This document shows, in pieces, positions 8,503-18,359 of a stretch of DNA of 64,000 bases. This stretch comes from Bordetella genomosp. 13 (GTDB lineage Bacteria > Pseudomonadota > Gammaproteobacteria > Burkholderiales > Burkholderiaceae_B). Within the stretch, counting starts at the first letter, position 1. Each line of letters begins with the position of its first letter. The translations under genes and the position numbers were made by a program. Below the pieces are notes generated by a model, which made no database searches, had not been told where the DNA came from, and saw only the letters and a program-made list of their open reading frames with translations. The stretch is taken from positions 1 through 64,000 of the forward strand of contig NZ_VEHL01000007.1 of assembly GCF_007679965.1 (NCBI RefSeq), read 5' to 3'.

Positions 8503-10599
8503 TCAGGGCGCCACCGCCGCCAGCGGCACCGGCGGCCCGATCACCGGCGTGTTCAGCGGCGCGGCCGCGCCGATCGCGATCGTGATCGAGTTGGCGCCCG
8601 GATTGAGGTCCGGATTCGGATTCTGCTTCCAGTTATTCATCAGCCACAGGTTGCCCGAGCGGTCGATCTGGCCGCCGGTGATGCGCTCCAGGGCATCGCT
8701 GGTGTAGCCGGTGGGCGGCGAGATCGGGTCGCCCACCTTCAGGCCCGCCGGGCATTTGCTCGCGTCGGCGCCGCAGAAGCGGCTGACGCCAGTCAGCGCC
8801 GTGGTCGGCGTGGCACTCACGCCGTCCGGGCCGAAATTGAACGCCCACACCGTGTCGTTGCCATCCACCGAGATGCCCCACGGCACGGTCAGCCCGCCGC
8901 CCGTGAAGGGCGAACCGGGCCAGGGTTCGCGCGTCGCGCCGTTGAACAGCGAAACCGAAGGATTGTCCGCCGGTCCGACCGCGGAGCGGTCCGGGCACGG
9001 CGAGTCCAGCCAGTCCGAGTTGGCGACCCAGATGTTGCCCTTGCTGTCCGCCGCGTTGCCGATGGGCTTGCTGATCAGCGGGCGCAGCGGGTCGCCGTCG
9101 GCATTGCTCAGCCGCTTGACGATGGTGCCGTCCGGGGCGATCACCACCAGGCCATTGCCCTTGTTGGTCGTCACCCAGACGTTGCCGTCCAGGCCCACCA
9201 CCGCACCGAAGGGCTTCAGCTTGGGCAGTTCGCCCGGCGCCAGCGGCCCCAGCGGAATGTTGACGGCCCGCGACGGATCGCCGTCGGGATACTTGGTGAC
9301 GGAGTCGTTGCCGCAGTTGGCCAACCAGATGTTGCCCGAGCGGTCGGCCACCGTGCCCTGCGGCCACGACAGATTGCCGGCGGTGAACCCGATGTCCGGC
9401 GAGATCGGCGTGCCGTTCGGACGGAACGCCGACACGCTGTTGTGCCGCGCCTCCTGCGGCGTGCCGATGCACGGCGGGTCCTCGAAGCCGAAGTTGCCGG
9501 TCCAGACGTTGCCCAGCAGGTCCAGCGTGATGCCGAAGCCGGCGCCGCTCAGGCCGCCGCCGAAATAGGGCGAGCCGTCGACCACCTTGCCCGCCGGCGA
9601 GAACTTCAGCAGGCGCAGGCCCGCGCACGTCGACTGGCCCGGATACTGCGGCTCGTAGTTGTCGTTGGCCCAGGCATAGCCCTGCGCGTCGAACGCGATG
9701 TTGCCCACGCCGTTGACGAAGTCGGTGGGGCTCTGGTCGCTGAATTCGCCGCCCGTCACCTTCAGGAACAGCAGCCAGTTGGTGGGCCGCGCCGGCAGGC
9801 CGATGCCGCGTGTGGGCGATTTCTGCGACAGCTGGAACAAGGGGTCCGCCGCCGCGGACGGATAGTCGGGATACGCCGGGTTCTTCACGATGTTGGACAG
9901 CGCCTGCAGCACGTTGGCCGCGGGCGCGCCGCCCGGCGGGGTCGCCGCCGCGAACAGCGCCGCGCAGTTGGGCTGCGCGGCCGCGCACGAGGCCACCACG
10001 TTGGCCAGCGTATTGAAGGTCGCCAGCGTCGACGTGGCCGACCCATTGGGCGCCATGGCAAGCGCGCGGCCCACCTCGCCCGACACCGGGTCCGCCAGGT
10101 TGGCGGCCATCTGCGCGGCATTGCGCATGCCGACCGCATCGCCCGCGATGCCTGACGCGCCAATGAACTGCGCATACGCGTTACCCGTGGCGACGGTGGT
10201 GCGCTCGTTCACCATCACGCTGCCGTCGACCTTGCCCTCGTCGCTGCCGACGACGCTGGCCAGCATGGCCTGTCCCGAGGTCGCCTGCACGAACAGCAGC
10301 GGCTGCTGGCTGCGCTGGGCATCGGTCATCTTGTACGAGATGGAGAAATCGCCGTCGCCGCGGCTGGTGCCCGAGCCCAGCGGCACCCACGCGCCGGCGT
10401 CGCCCGAGAAGCTGCCGTACAGGCTGACGCGGTAATCCGCCTGGCCCACCGACCCGGCCTGCACGCGGCCCGACAGCTTCATGCTCGACCCGTCGTCGTC
10501 CGAACACGCCCCCAGCGCCAATGCCAGGCCTGTCGACATGGCGACGGCCCCCAGAATCCGTTCCCGACGCCCAAGCCGGCCGTGCAATTGCCTCTTCAT
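8503..10599 (-). CDS. Lipoprotein with NHL/Vgb-like beta-propeller
   Basis: This protein of 698 residues starts at MKRQLHGRLG, preceded by GGGCGGGAGC. A longer frame to 10896 exists but would bury the signal. A lipobox (ALGAC, Cys32) follows a hydrophobic core, so this is a lipoprotein. Residues 50-160 resemble a beta-sandwich. From about residue 300 there are propeller blades marked by repeated phrases: GNIAFDAQGYAWANDN, LLGNVWTGN, DRSGNIWLAN, GLDGNVWVTTN, SKGNIWVANSD, GNDTVWAFNF and RSGNLWLMNN. Such blades occur in NHL, SMP-30 and virginiamycin-lyase-like proteins. No catalytic set is evident. A surface or periplasmic binding role is possible, and function is unassigned. Confidence 0.75.
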   Translation of the reverse strand: MKRQLHGRLGRRERILGAVAMSTGLALALGACSDDDGSSMKLSGRVQAGSVGQADYRVSLYGSFSGDAGAWVPLGSGTSRGDGDFSISYKMTDAQRSQQPLLFVQATSGQAMLASVVGSDEGKVDGSVMVNERTTVATGNAYAQFIGASGIAGDAVGMRNAAQMAANLADPVSGEVGRALAMAPNGSATSTLATFNTLANVVASCAAAQPNCAALFAAATPPGGAPAANVLQALSNIVKNPAYPDYPSAAADPLFQLSQKSPTRGIGLPARPTNWLLFLKVTGGEFSDQSPTDFVNGVGNIAFDAQGYAWANDNYEPQYPGQSTCAGLRLLKFSPAGKVVDGSPYFGGGLSGAGFGITLDLLGNVWTGNFGFEDPPCIGTPQEARHNSVSAFRPNGTPISPDIGFTAGNLSWPQGTVADRSGNIWLANCGNDSVTKYPDGDPSRAVNIPLGPLAPGELPKLKPFGAVVGLDGNVWVTTNKGNGLVVIAPDGTIVKRLSNADGDPLRPLISKPIGNAADSKGNIWVANSDWLDSPCPDRSAVGPADNPSVSLFNGATREPWPGSPFTGGGLTVPWGISVDGNDTVWAFNFGPDGVSATPTTALTGVSRFCGADASKCPAGLKVGDPISPPTGYTSDALERITGGQIDRSGNLWLMNNWKQNPNPDLNPGANSITIAIGAAAPLNTPVIGPPVPLAAVAP

Positions 10600-11018
10600 G
10601 CTCCCGCCCCTTTTTGATCGGAAAGCCGTACCGGCTTTCTTCGAACCGATTGATCTGACGAACCTAGGCGCCCCGCTGGTCGAACGCGAACGCGAACGCG
10701 CACCGCGCGCGGCCCGGCAGCTCCTCAGCCCAGGTCCGCGCAGAACCCGGCAAAAATAGGCGAAACCCGCTAGGCGCTCCAGGTTTTTTCGACGAAAGGG
10801 CCGGAATCGTCGACGAAACTCGATGACGGGAATGCTGCTGGCCCAAGGGGCACACTCGGCCTTTTTGATTGAATTGGTGGATCGTCCTCCAGCCACGACT
10901 CACGTAGCTTGATCGGAACATGGTCAAATAATCGGTTTCGCCCCGCGCCGCGTATTCATGCGCGTGTACGCCGAACGCTCACGCGGGGTCGCACATGGAC
11001 TCGAACTCCACCGACTGA
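10600..11018. other. Divergent intergenic region before mutS
   Basis: These 419 bases lie between the divergently transcribed lipoprotein gene and mutS. They must hold both promoters. A hairpin (GAAAGCCG-TAC-CGGCTTTC) occupies 10621-10639 in the lipoprotein leader. A short CGAACG iteration is at about 10680-10698. AT-richer patches near 10780 and 10860-10935 are the likely promoter areas. No convincing gene is seen. Confidence 0.4.
10621..10639 (-). promoter_or_regulatory. Short hairpin in lipoprotein leader
   Basis: Perfect 8-bp arms (GAAAGCCG/CGGCTTTC) with a 3-base loop, lying 22 bases upstream of the lipoprotein ATG. It could affect mRNA stability or be an operator. The role is unknown. 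Confidence 0.3.
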
Positions 11019-13655
11019 ATGCCCAAGACCGATACCTCCGGCCACACTCCCATGATGCAGCAGTACCTCGCCCTGAAAGCCGAGGCGGGACCCATGCTGC
11101 TGTTCTACCGCATGGGCGACTTCTACGAGATGTTCTATGAAGACGCCGAGCGCGCCGCGCGCCTGATCAACGTCACGCTGACCAAGCGCGGCGCGTCCAA
11201 CGGCTCGCCCATTCCCATGGCCGGCGTGCCCGTGCACGCCATGGAGTCGTACCTGGCGAAACTGGTGGCCCTGGGCGAGTCGGTGGCGATCTGCGAACAG
11301 ATCGGCGATCCGGGCGCCGCCAAGGGGCCGATGGAACGGCGCATCGTGCGCATCGTCACGCCCGGCACGCTGACCGACGATGCGCTGCTGCCCGCCAAGG
11401 CCGACCGCGCGCTGGCCGCGCTGTGGGCCAGCGGCAAGGCGCGCGACCCGCGCGTGGGCCTGGCCTGGCTGAACCTGGCCAGCGGCGAATTCCGCGTCAC
11501 CGAATGCGCGCCCGCGCAGCTCGAATCCGAACTGGCGCGCATCGCGCCGGCAGAACTGATCTGTCCCGACGGCGCCGACCCCGCCGTGGCCTTCGACGGC
11601 GCGCTGTCGCGTGTACCCGACTGGCATTTCGAGCGCGACGGCGCACGCGCGCACCTGCTGGCGCACTTCAAGACCGATTCGCTGGGCGGCTTCGACATCG
11701 AGGACATGCCCGCCGCCATCTGCGCCGCCGGCGCCCTGCTGCGCTATGCCGCGCGCACGCAGTCGCAGGCGCTGGCCCACGTGCAGCAGATCACCGCCGA
11801 GCGCCCCGGCCAGTACGTGGTGCTGGACCCCGTCACGCGCCGCAACCTGGAACTGACGCAGACGCTGGCCGGCGAGGACTCTCCCACGCTGTTCTCGCTG
11901 CTGGACGGCTGCCGCACGCCCATGGGCAGCCGCCTGCTGCGCCGCTGGCTGCACCATCCGCTGCGCGACAACGCGCCAGCGCTGGCCCGCCAGCAGGCCA
12001 TCACCGCGCTGCTGGGCGCGCGCCTGCACCCCGAGCAGGCGTTCGGCGCCGACGAGTTGCTGGACAGCCTGCGCCAGGCGCTGCACCCGTTTCCCGACAT
12101 GGAGCGCATCGCCTCGCGCGTGGCGCTGCGCTCGGTGCGTTCGCGCGAACTGGCCAGCCTGCGCGACGCGCTGGCGGCCCTGCCCGCGCTGCACGCCCTG
12201 CTGGGTCAGTTGCAGCCGGGCACCCCGCGCCTGCAGGAACTGACCGGCCTGCTGGCCCCCGATCCGCGACTGGCCGAGCTGCTGCAGCGGGCCATCGCCG
12301 CCGAGCCGGCGGTGCAGATCCGCGATGGCGGCGTCATCGCGCCGGGCTACGACGCGGAACTGGACGAGCTGCGCGGCCTGGCCACCGACGGCGGCGATTT
12401 CCTGATGCAGCTGGAAGCGCGCGAACGCGAGCGCACCGGCATCGGCAACCTGCGCGTCGAGTTCAACCGCGTGCACGGCTTCTACATCGAGGTCACGCGC
12501 GGCCAGGCCGACAAGGTGCCCGACGACTACCGCCGCCGCCAGACCCTGAAGAATGCCGAGCGCTACATCACGCCCGAACTGAAGACCTGGGAAGACCGCG
12601 TGCTGTCCGCCCAGGACCGTTCGCTGGCGCGCGAGAAATGGCTGTTCGAGCAGTTGCTGGACGCCCTGGCGGCGCACGTGATGCCGCTGTCCTGGTGCGC
12701 GGTGGCGCTGGCCGAACTGGACACGCTGGCCGCCCTCGCCGAGCACGCCCGCCGCCACGGCTGGGTGGCGCCCGAACTGAGCGACGACGCCGAGATCGAG
12801 ATCGAGGCCGGCCGCCATCCCGTGGTCGAGCGCGCCATCGAGCGCTTCACGCCCAACGGCTGCCGTCTCGACGCCATGCGCCGCATGCTGCTGATCACCG
12901 GCCCCAACATGGGCGGTAAGTCGACCTACATGCGGCAGACCGCGCTGATCGCGCTGCTGGCGCGCACCGGCAGCTTCGTGCCCGCGGCGCGCGCGCGCAT
13001 CGGCGCCATCGACCGCATCTTCACCCGCATCGGCGCGGCCGACGACCTGGCCGGCGGACGCTCCACCTTCATGATGGAGATGACCGAGGCCGCGGCCATC
13101 CTGTCGGCCAGCACGCCGCACAGCCTGGTGCTGATGGACGAGATCGGCCGCGGCACGTCCACCTACGACGGCCTGGCGCTGGCCTGGGCCATCGCCTGCC
13201 GGCTGCTGTCGCACAATCGCGCGCTGACCCTGTTCGCCACGCACTATTTCGAGCTGACGCGCCTGCCGGCCGAGCAGCCCACCGCCGCCAACGTGCACCT
13301 GGCCGCCGCCGAATCGGCGGGCGGCATCGTGTTCCTGCACGAAGTGCGCGACGGCCCCGCCAGCCGCAGCTACGGCATCCAGGTCGCGCAGCGCGCCGGG
13401 GTGCCGGCCGCCGTCATCCGCCAGGCCTCCCGCGAACTGGAACGCCTGGAGGCCCAGGGCGCGCCCACGCCTCAGCTGGGCCTGTTCGCCGCGGCCATCG
13501 ACGCCGACGCGCAAGCCCAGGCCCGTTCCGACCAGCAGCACGCCGACGACGCGCTGGACGCCCTGCGCGACGCGCTGGCCGGCATCGACCCCGACACCCT
13601 GACCCCGCGCGAAGCGCTGGACGCCCTGTACCGATTGAAGACCCACCTGTCATGA
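11019..13655 (+). CDS. mutS: DNA mismatch repair protein MutS
   Basis: Full-length MutS of 878 residues. The N-terminal mismatch-binding domain shows [11 protein letters not shown] with the Phe-x-Glu pair (F35, E37) that intercalates at mismatches. The connector, lever and clamp domains follow. The ATPase domain has Walker [10 protein letters not shown] (628-636) and Walker B with the signature region [13 protein letters not shown]. MutS recognises mispairs and recruits MutL. The ATG at 11019 has no strong Shine-Dalgarno; a later ATG pair (11052) is possible but would shorten the conserved start. The stop overlaps the next gene by four bases (ATGA), so the two are translationally coupled. Confidence 0.98.
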   Translation: MPKTDTSGHTPMMQQYLALKAEAGPMLLFYRMGDFYEMFYEDAERAARLINVTLTKRGASNGSPIPMAGVPVHAMESYLAKLVALGESVAICEQIGDPGAAKGPMERRIVRIVTPGTLTDDALLPAKADRALAALWASGKARDPRVGLAWLNLASGEFRVTECAPAQLESELARIAPAELICPDGADPAVAFDGALSRVPDWHFERDGARAHLLAHFKTDSLGGFDIEDMPAAICAAGALLRYAARTQSQALAHVQQITAERPGQYVVLDPVTRRNLELTQTLAGEDSPTLFSLLDGCRTPMGSRLLRRWLHHPLRDNAPALARQQAITALLGARLHPEQAFGADELLDSLRQALHPFPDMERIASRVALRSVRSRELASLRDALAALPALHALLGQLQPGTPRLQELTGLLAPDPRLAELLQRAIAAEPAVQIRDGGVIAPGYDAELDELRGLATDGGDFLMQLEARERERTGIGNLRVEFNRVHGFYIEVTRGQADKVPDDYRRRQTLKNAERYITPELKTWEDRVLSAQDRSLAREKWLFEQLLDALAAHVMPLSWCAVALAELDTLAALAEHARRHGWVAPELSDDAEIEIEAGRHPVVERAIERFTPNGCRLDAMRRMLLITGPNMGGKSTYMRQTALIALLARTGSFVPAARARIGAIDRIFTRIGAADDLAGGRSTFMMEMTEAAAILSASTPHSLVLMDEIGRGTSTYDGLALAWAIACRLLSHNRALTLFATHYFELTRLPAEQPTAANVHLAAAESAGGIVFLHEVRDGPASRSYGIQVAQRAGVPAAVIRQASRELERLEAQGAPTPQLGLFAAAIDADAQAQARSDQQHADDALDALRDALAGIDPDTLTPREALDALYRLKTHLS

Positions 13656-14911
13656 AACGAACGCCCTCTCCCAAGACCGCGCGGCCGCTGCCGGACGGCG
13701 GCCCGGCGCCGCTGCCCCCCGCCCCCGACCGGCCCAGCACGCTGCTGGGAGGCCTCACGCCCGAGGCCTTCATGCGCCGCCACTGGCAGCGCAAACCCTT
13801 GCTGATCCGCCAGGCCATACCCGGTTTCAAGCCGCCCGTGTCCGCGGCCGATCTCAAGCGCATGGCGCGCCGCGACGACGTCGAATCGCGCCTGATCTGG
13901 CGCGAGGAAGGCCAGTGGCAGATGGAGAACGGCCCGTTCGCCCGCCTGCCCAGGCCCGCCGAGCCCGACTGGACCCTGCTGGTGCAGAGCGTGGACCTGC
14001 ACGACGATGCCGCCAGCGCGCTGCTGCAGCGGTTCCGCTTCGTGCCCGACGCGCGGCTGGACGACATCATGATCAGCCTGGCCTCCACCGGCGGCGGCGT
14101 GGGTCCGCACTACGACAGCTACGACGTGTTCCTGCTGCAGGCCAGCGGCCGGCGCCGCTGGCGCTACGGCCGCCAGCGCGACCTGTCGCTGGAACCCGGC
14201 CTGCCGCTGAAGATCCTCAGCCAGTTCGAGCCCGAGGAGGAATACGTACTCGAGCCCGGCGACATGCTCTATCTGCCGCCCCAGGCCGCGCACGACGGCG
14301 TGGCGCTGGACGACGACTGCATGACGATCTCGATCGGCTTTCGCGCGCCCACCCTGGCCACGCTGGTGCGCGGCCTGCTGGAAGCCGCCGGCGACCAGGC
14401 CCTGGCGCGCCTGGGCCAGCCCAGCGGCCCCTATGGCGAGCCGCCGCTGCCGGGCCCGGCGCCCGCCGGCCTGTACCGCGATCCCGGCCAGCCCGCCACC
14501 GCCACGCCGGCCGCGCTGCCCGACGCCCTGCTGCAGGCCACGCTGGACACCCTGGACAAGCTGCGCTTCGACGAAGCCCTGGCCGCGCGCTTCCTGGGCT
14601 GCTGGCTGACCGAGCCAAACAGCGTCAGCGTGTTCGACGGCCCCGGCGAGGACGCTCCCGACCTGGCGCAGGACTGGCCCCGGGACGGCCGCCTGGCGCT
14701 CGACCGCCGCACCCGCATGCTGTATCGCGGCCGGCAGCTGTTCATCAACGGCGAGACGGCCCCCGTGGCCCCGTCGCCCGCGCTGCGCGCGCTGGCCGAT
14801 GCGCGGGAACTGCGCTGCGACGATCCGCTGTGCCGCAAGCTGGACGAGGCCTCGCGCGAGCTGCTGACCCAATGGCTGGACGACGGCTGGCTGCACTACC
14901 GTCCGGCCTAG
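13652..14911 (+). CDS. JmjC/cupin 2-oxoglutarate oxygenase (RoxA/YcfD-like)
   Basis: A 419-residue protein of the ribosomal-oxygenase-like JmjC group. It has the facial triad His153-x-Asp155 ([13 protein letters not shown]) and His214 ([11 protein letters not shown]) expected to bind Fe(II). The N-terminal [16 protein letters not shown] is typical of YcfD/RoxA, which hydroxylates an arginine of ribosomal protein L16 in E. coli. The winged-helix-like C-terminal part (from about 300) is also present. The start codon lies inside the last codons of mutS (ATGA overlap), so both are made from one mRNA. The substrate is inferred from family resemblance. A pair of GC-rich arms at 14918-14933 follows the stop. 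Confidence 0.85.
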   Translation: MKRTPSPKTARPLPDGGPAPLPPAPDRPSTLLGGLTPEAFMRRHWQRKPLLIRQAIPGFKPPVSAADLKRMARRDDVESRLIWREEGQWQMENGPFARLPRPAEPDWTLLVQSVDLHDDAASALLQRFRFVPDARLDDIMISLASTGGGVGPHYDSYDVFLLQASGRRRWRYGRQRDLSLEPGLPLKILSQFEPEEEYVLEPGDMLYLPPQAAHDGVALDDDCMTISIGFRAPTLATLVRGLLEAAGDQALARLGQPSGPYGEPPLPGPAPAGLYRDPGQPATATPAALPDALLQATLDTLDKLRFDEALAARFLGCWLTEPNSVSVFDGPGEDAPDLAQDWPRDGRLALDRRTRMLYRGRQLFINGETAPVAPSPALRALADARELRCDDPLCRKLDEASRELLTQWLDDGWLHYRPA

Positions 14912-14917
14912 GGCCCG

Positions 14918-14933
14918 CCCCGCCTTGGCGGGG
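14918..14933 (+). terminator. GC-rich hairpin after cupin oxygenase
   Basis: CCCCGCC-TT-GGCGGGG lies 7 bases after the stop codon. The stem is strong but has no T-run, so termination by this element alone is doubtful. Confidence 0.3.
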
Positions 14934-15185
14934 ATACAACAGGGGACGGCCTTGCGGGGCCGCTCTCGTATCATCCGGACACGTACTCGTGTCCGCATTC
15001 CACAGAACGCTAGCGACTCTGAAAGCCTGGTGACATTTCCACATCCAATACACGGACACGCAAGATTTGTTGCGATTGGGATGCCACCGCTTTAATTTCC
15101 ACACGGCCGCGTCTGACGGATTCCTGTAGCCTGGGTCATGGTTTCCCCTAGGGGTCCATATATCTCAATCAAAGAGGAGTTCGAC

Positions 15186-15416
15186 ATGATGATGCGCAAA
15201 TCGCTGATTCTCGCCGCCATGGTTGCTGCCGTTTCGCTGAGCGCTTGCAAGAAGAGCGAAGAAGCTCCGCCGGCCGGTGGCACCACCACCCCGTCCACCA
15301 GCAGCCCGGCTCCGTCGACCCCGGCGCCCGCCACGCCCGCACCCGCGACGCCCGCTCCCAGCGGCGGCACCGGCGGTACCGGTGGCTCGGGCGGCTCGAC
15401 GACGCCTTCGTCGTAA
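15186..15416 (+). CDS. Small Pro/Gly-rich lipoprotein
   Basis: A 76-residue protein. Three ATGs stand in a row (15186, 15189, 15192) after AAAGAGGAG, so the start is here rather than at 15138. The signal MMMRKSLILAAMVAAVSLSAC ends in a lipobox (LSAC). The mature part begins KKSEE and is then almost entirely Pro, Ala, Thr, Ser and Gly (PSTPAPATPAP, GGTGGTGG), so it is likely disordered and anchored to a membrane. Small lipoproteins of this kind are common in Bordetella and Achromobacter. No function is known. Its own strong ribosome binding site suggests abundant expression. Confidence 0.75.
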   Translation: MMMRKSLILAAMVAAVSLSACKKSEEAPPAGGTTTPSTSSPAPSTPAPATPAPATPAPSGGTGGTGGSGGSTTPSS

Positions 15417-15544
15417 TCGTCCTCCCGTCCTGCTGGCCAAGCGCACGCAGGACAGGTTCCAGGCAGTCCGGATCGACAACGCGCAATAGAGTCACCGCGA
15501 CCCCCACCGCCGATCCTGCCTGGATCCCTCCCCGCCCATCTCGC

Positions 15545-15580
15545 GATCAGCCCGCGTGTCCTGCGACACGCGGGCTGATC
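15545..15580 (+). terminator. Perfect 16-bp hairpin (terminator-like)
   Basis: GATCAGCCCGCGTGTC and its exact complement flank a CTGC loop. It lies 128 bases after the small lipoprotein gene and is followed by ATTTGTGG, which is only weakly T-rich. It is most likely a transcript end. A conserved inverted repeat of another kind is possible. Confidence 0.55.
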
Positions 15581-15640
15581 ATTTGTGGGGGCGGCATGGC
15601 GTGGAACGGTAGCGTCGCGCCGGGACTTCGTCCCAGAAAC

Positions 15641-15902
15641 GTGAGACAGAACACTGAACGGACTTGCAATTTCGTATCTTAAGCGCGCGCGCGCCCAGGC
15701 GGCAAAGCCAGGCAAGATAAGCATCACGATCCGGCTGGATGCCGACGTCGTCGATGCGGCCAAGGCGCAGGCGGAACAGCAGGGAATGGGCTATCAGACC
15801 GTCATCAATGACGTCTTGCGCAGAGCCCTCGCGGGCGGTGCTGCGCCGCTCACGGAAGATGCTTTACGGCGCATCCTGCGGGAAGAATCGCATCACGCCT
15901 GA
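15641..15902 (+). pseudogene. BrnA-like antitoxin remnant, frameshifted
   Basis: The frame ending at 15902 encodes KISITIRLDADVVDAA, then GMGYQTVINDVLRRALAG and a TEDALRRILREE tail. This is the ribbon-helix-helix signature of BrnA/CopG-type antitoxins. That frame opens at 15645 but has no ATG, GTG or TTG before the conserved part. A GTG at 15641 opens another frame (VRQNTERTCNFVS) that stops at 15680-15682. Joining the two by removing one T near 15679 would give the usual N-terminal layout. I therefore call it a frameshifted remnant. No BrnT-type toxin lies beside it. A non-canonical start (CTG 15654 or ATT 15669) is the alternative. Confidence 0.5.
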
Positions 15903-15952
15903 TCAGGCGCCACCACGCTTGTCCTGATCACACGACAAACGTGCCCCCAAGC

Positions 15953-15988
15953 AAAAAGCCGGTGTACACGAACGTGTACACCGGCTTT
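15953..15988 (-). terminator. Rho-independent terminator of dapA-bamC
   Basis: Read on the minus strand, a 15-bp perfect stem (AAAGCCGGTGTACAC type) with a 4-base loop is followed by a run of five T. It lies 75 bases beyond the bamC stop codon. Confidence 0.85.
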
Positions 15989-16062
15989 CCAGTGCCCGTC
16001 GAGGCGTGGCCCCGACACGCCGCGCCAGCCCCGCCAAGGCGAGTACCGGCACGGCAGTGCGT

Positions 16063-17190
16063 TTACATCATCTTGTCGCGCAGCACGCTCAGCATGCGCT
16101 GGGCGGTGGTGCCGGTGTCGCGCGCGCCGTTGGCGTCCAGCACCGTGATCTGCGTCTGCGATCCGGTGGTGCTCAGGTGGATGCGGTACTGAGGCGCGGT
16201 GGCGGGCTTGCCGCCGAACATGCGGCTGAAGAAGTTGGGATCCTCGCGCTTGGCGCCCGTATCCGTGTCCAGGTAGCGCACGTAGTAGTCGCCCGCGCTG
16301 CGATCGCGGTCGTCCACCGTGAAGCCGCCCGAATCCAGCGCCACGCCGACACGGCGCCACGAACGCTCGAACGGCTCGTCCACGACCAGCAAGGCGCCTT
16401 GCGCGCGCACTTCCTGCTGCACCGCGACCTGCTGCGGACGGGCTTCGGCCTGCTGCAGCAACTGGCGGGCACGATCGGTGTCGGTGCCCAGGTAGACCAT
16501 CAGGCGCGCCAGCATGGCGGCGTTCAGGCCCGGGTCTTCCTTGCCGTGCTGCCATTCGACCTGGCCCTGGTCGGAGCCATAGCGCTTCTCCAGCATCTGC
16601 TGGTGGCTGATGTAGATCTCGGTATGGCCGTTGACGCGTTCGACGCGTGTGCGGAATTTCTCGCGCTCGCCGCTATCGAAAGCCATGTCGATGACCGAAC
16701 CCAAGGCCTGGCGCAGCCAGCTCTCGGGGATCTTGGCGCGGTTCTCGGCCCAGTTGGTCTCGATCAGGCCGGCTTGCGGGCTGTTCTGGTTGACCGAGAA
16801 ACCAGTGTCCGTCCAGAAGTCGACCACCTTGGGAAACACTTCCTCGGGCGGACGGTCGACCACCAGCCAGCGCACGTTGCCGTCCCGCTCGACGCGCATG
16901 TCGGTGCGCGCGGGCAGGACGTTCGAGTTCTGCTGGGTGGCGGCGGCCTGCTGCTGGGCCTGGCCCTGCTGCTGGTATTGCGAATACGTGGCGGGCGCGC
17001 CGGCCGGCGCGCGATAGCGCGGATCGGACGCGGCCTGGGTCAGGTCGGGCGGGATGCTCAGGGGCTGCCCGCGCTGCGTGCTCTTGTAGTCGATCGCTTC
17101 ATCGGTGCCCAGCACCTGATTGACCTCGCTGCAGCCCGACAGCAGGGTCAAGACCATCAATGCCAACAAGCCGGCATGACGTTTGTTCAT
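16063..17190 (-). CDS. bamC: Outer-membrane assembly lipoprotein BamC
   Basis: A 375-residue lipoprotein. The signal MNKRHAGLLALMVLTLLSGC ends in a lipobox (Cys20). Next is the extended N-terminal segment that in BamC lies on BamD (residues near DYKSTQRGQPLSIPPDL). A Gln/Ala-rich linker follows, then two helix-grip domains (RWLVVDRPPEEVFPKVVDFW and ALLVVDEPFERSWRRVGVAL). BamC is an accessory part of the BAM complex that folds outer-membrane proteins. The ATG at 17190 is chosen because GAGGA stands 8 bases before it; the GTG at 17202 would place that site inside the gene. It lies 15 bases after dapA, as in many proteobacteria. Confidence 0.93.
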   Translation of the reverse strand: MNKRHAGLLALMVLTLLSGCSEVNQVLGTDEAIDYKSTQRGQPLSIPPDLTQAASDPRYRAPAGAPATYSQYQQQGQAQQQAAATQQNSNVLPARTDMRVERDGNVRWLVVDRPPEEVFPKVVDFWTDTGFSVNQNSPQAGLIETNWAENRAKIPESWLRQALGSVIDMAFDSGEREKFRTRVERVNGHTEIYISHQQMLEKRYGSDQGQVEWQHGKEDPGLNAAMLARLMVYLGTDTDRARQLLQQAEARPQQVAVQQEVRAQGALLVVDEPFERSWRRVGVALDSGGFTVDDRDRSAGDYYVRYLDTDTGAKREDPNFFSRMFGGKPATAPQYRIHLSTTGSQTQITVLDANGARDTGTTAQRMLSVLRDKMM

Positions 17191-17205
17191 ACAAGTCCTC
17201 ACGTA

Positions 17206-18111
17206 TTAAAGCAGGCCGACTTCCTGGAGAGCCTGGCGCACGGTGGCATGGTGCGCGTCTCCCAGTTCGACCAGCGGCAGGCGATAGCCCAGTTCGGTAC
17301 GGCCCATCTGGGCAAGCGCCCATTTGACCGGGATGGGATTGGCTTCGACGAACAAAGCTCTGTTCAGACGGGCCAGGCGCGCATTAAGTTCACGCGTGCG
17401 CGGCACGTCGCCGGCAAGCGCGGCGGCACAGAGCTGCGCCATGAGACGGGGCGCCACGTTGGCGGTGACCGAGATGTTGCCGCGGCCGCCCAGCAGGATC
17501 AGGGCGGCGGCCGTGGGATCGTCGCCGCTGAAGACCTGGAAGGTGTCCGGCACTTCGCGCAGCAGCAGCGCGCCGCGGGCGATGTCGCCGGTGGCGTCCT
17601 TGATGCCGACGATGCCCGGAACCTGCGCCAGGCGCAGCACGGTATCGAGGCTCATGTCGGCCACGGTGCGGCCCGGCACGTTGTACAGCACCGTGGGCAG
17701 CTCGACCGCTTCGGCGATGGCGCGGAAGTGGCGGTAGATGCCCTCCTGCGTGGGCTTGTTGTAGTACGGGACCACGGACAGGCCGGCATGCGCGCCCACC
17801 GCCAGCGCGTGGCGCGCCAGGTGGATGGCCTCGTCGGTGGAGTTGGCGCCGACGCCGGCGATGACCGGGATGCGGTTCGCCGCATGTTCGACGGCCACGC
17901 GGATGAGTTCGGCGTGCTCGTCCATGGAAACGGTGGGCGATTCGCCGGTGGTGCCGACCACGACCAGCGCGTCGGTGCCTTCGGCGACGTGCCAATCGAT
18001 CAGCGCGCGGTAGGCGTCGTAATCGAGACTGCCGTCGGGCCGCATGGGGGTGACCAGTGCGACCATGCTGCCCTGGAAGACGGGATCCGCAGCGCGAGCA
18101 GTAGAGACCAT
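17206..18111 (-). CDS. dapA: 4-hydroxy-tetrahydrodipicolinate synthase
   Basis: A 301-residue TIM-barrel enzyme that condenses pyruvate with aspartate semialdehyde in lysine and diaminopimelate synthesis. It has the pyruvate-binding GTTGES (53-58), the proton-relay Tyr143 in LYNVPGRT with Arg148 after it, and the Schiff-base Lys171 in GIKDATGD. The start is the ATG at 18111 ([10 protein letters not shown]), with GGAG upstream; the frame runs further upstream but without family similarity. It forms an operon with bamC. It should be separated from the DapA-like gene at 46542, which lacks several of these residues. Confidence 0.96.
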   Translation of the reverse strand: MVSTARAADPVFQGSMVALVTPMRPDGSLDYDAYRALIDWHVAEGTDALVVVGTTGESPTVSMDEHAELIRVAVEHAANRIPVIAGVGANSTDEAIHLARHALAVGAHAGLSVVPYYNKPTQEGIYRHFRAIAEAVELPTVLYNVPGRTVADMSLDTVLRLAQVPGIVGIKDATGDIARGALLLREVPDTFQVFSGDDPTAAALILLGGRGNISVTANVAPRLMAQLCAAALAGDVPRTRELNARLARLNRALFVEANPIPVKWALAQMGRTELGYRLPLVELGDAHHATVRQALQEVGLL

Positions 18112-18321
18112 TCGGGGTAACTCCGCATCCGGGAACGCGTCGTTCCCGGCGTAATCACCAGGGATACGTCCCCCCCGGCTTGACCATGACCATTGGCGTA
18201 CGGCGCGGCGGGCGCATGCCGCGCCCCGCTGCCCGTTCCACCGCGTGGTCGAACCACCCTGCACGCACTTACGGCGCCCAGGCTGACCGATTAAACGGAA
18301 GAGTTTACCGGATATTGTCCG

Positions 18322-18337
18322 GGGCGGATATCCGCCC
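18322..18337. promoter_or_regulatory. 16-bp perfect palindrome upstream of dapA
   Basis: GGGCGGATATCCGCCC is a perfect palindrome. A second CGGATAT half lies at 18309-18315. The element is between the end of the site-2 protease gene and dapA, about 210 bases before the dapA start. It may be an operator or part of a transcript end. No known regulator motif is recognised. Confidence 0.35.
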
Positions 18338-18359
18338 TCTTCCCATGGGAAACAGGCAG

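Noticed and set aside
10680..10698. CGAACG iterations upstream of mutS as a possible replication or integration site
   Set aside because: Only about three short copies are present in a GC-rich stretch, with no AT-rich element or integrase.
10956..13646. 896-codon minus-strand frame opposite mutS
   Set aside because: Composition is typical of antisense GC-skew frames, and mutS is certain on the other strand.
16006..18120. Plus-strand frame opposite bamC and dapA
   Set aside because: Both minus-strand genes are certain and this frame has no domain.
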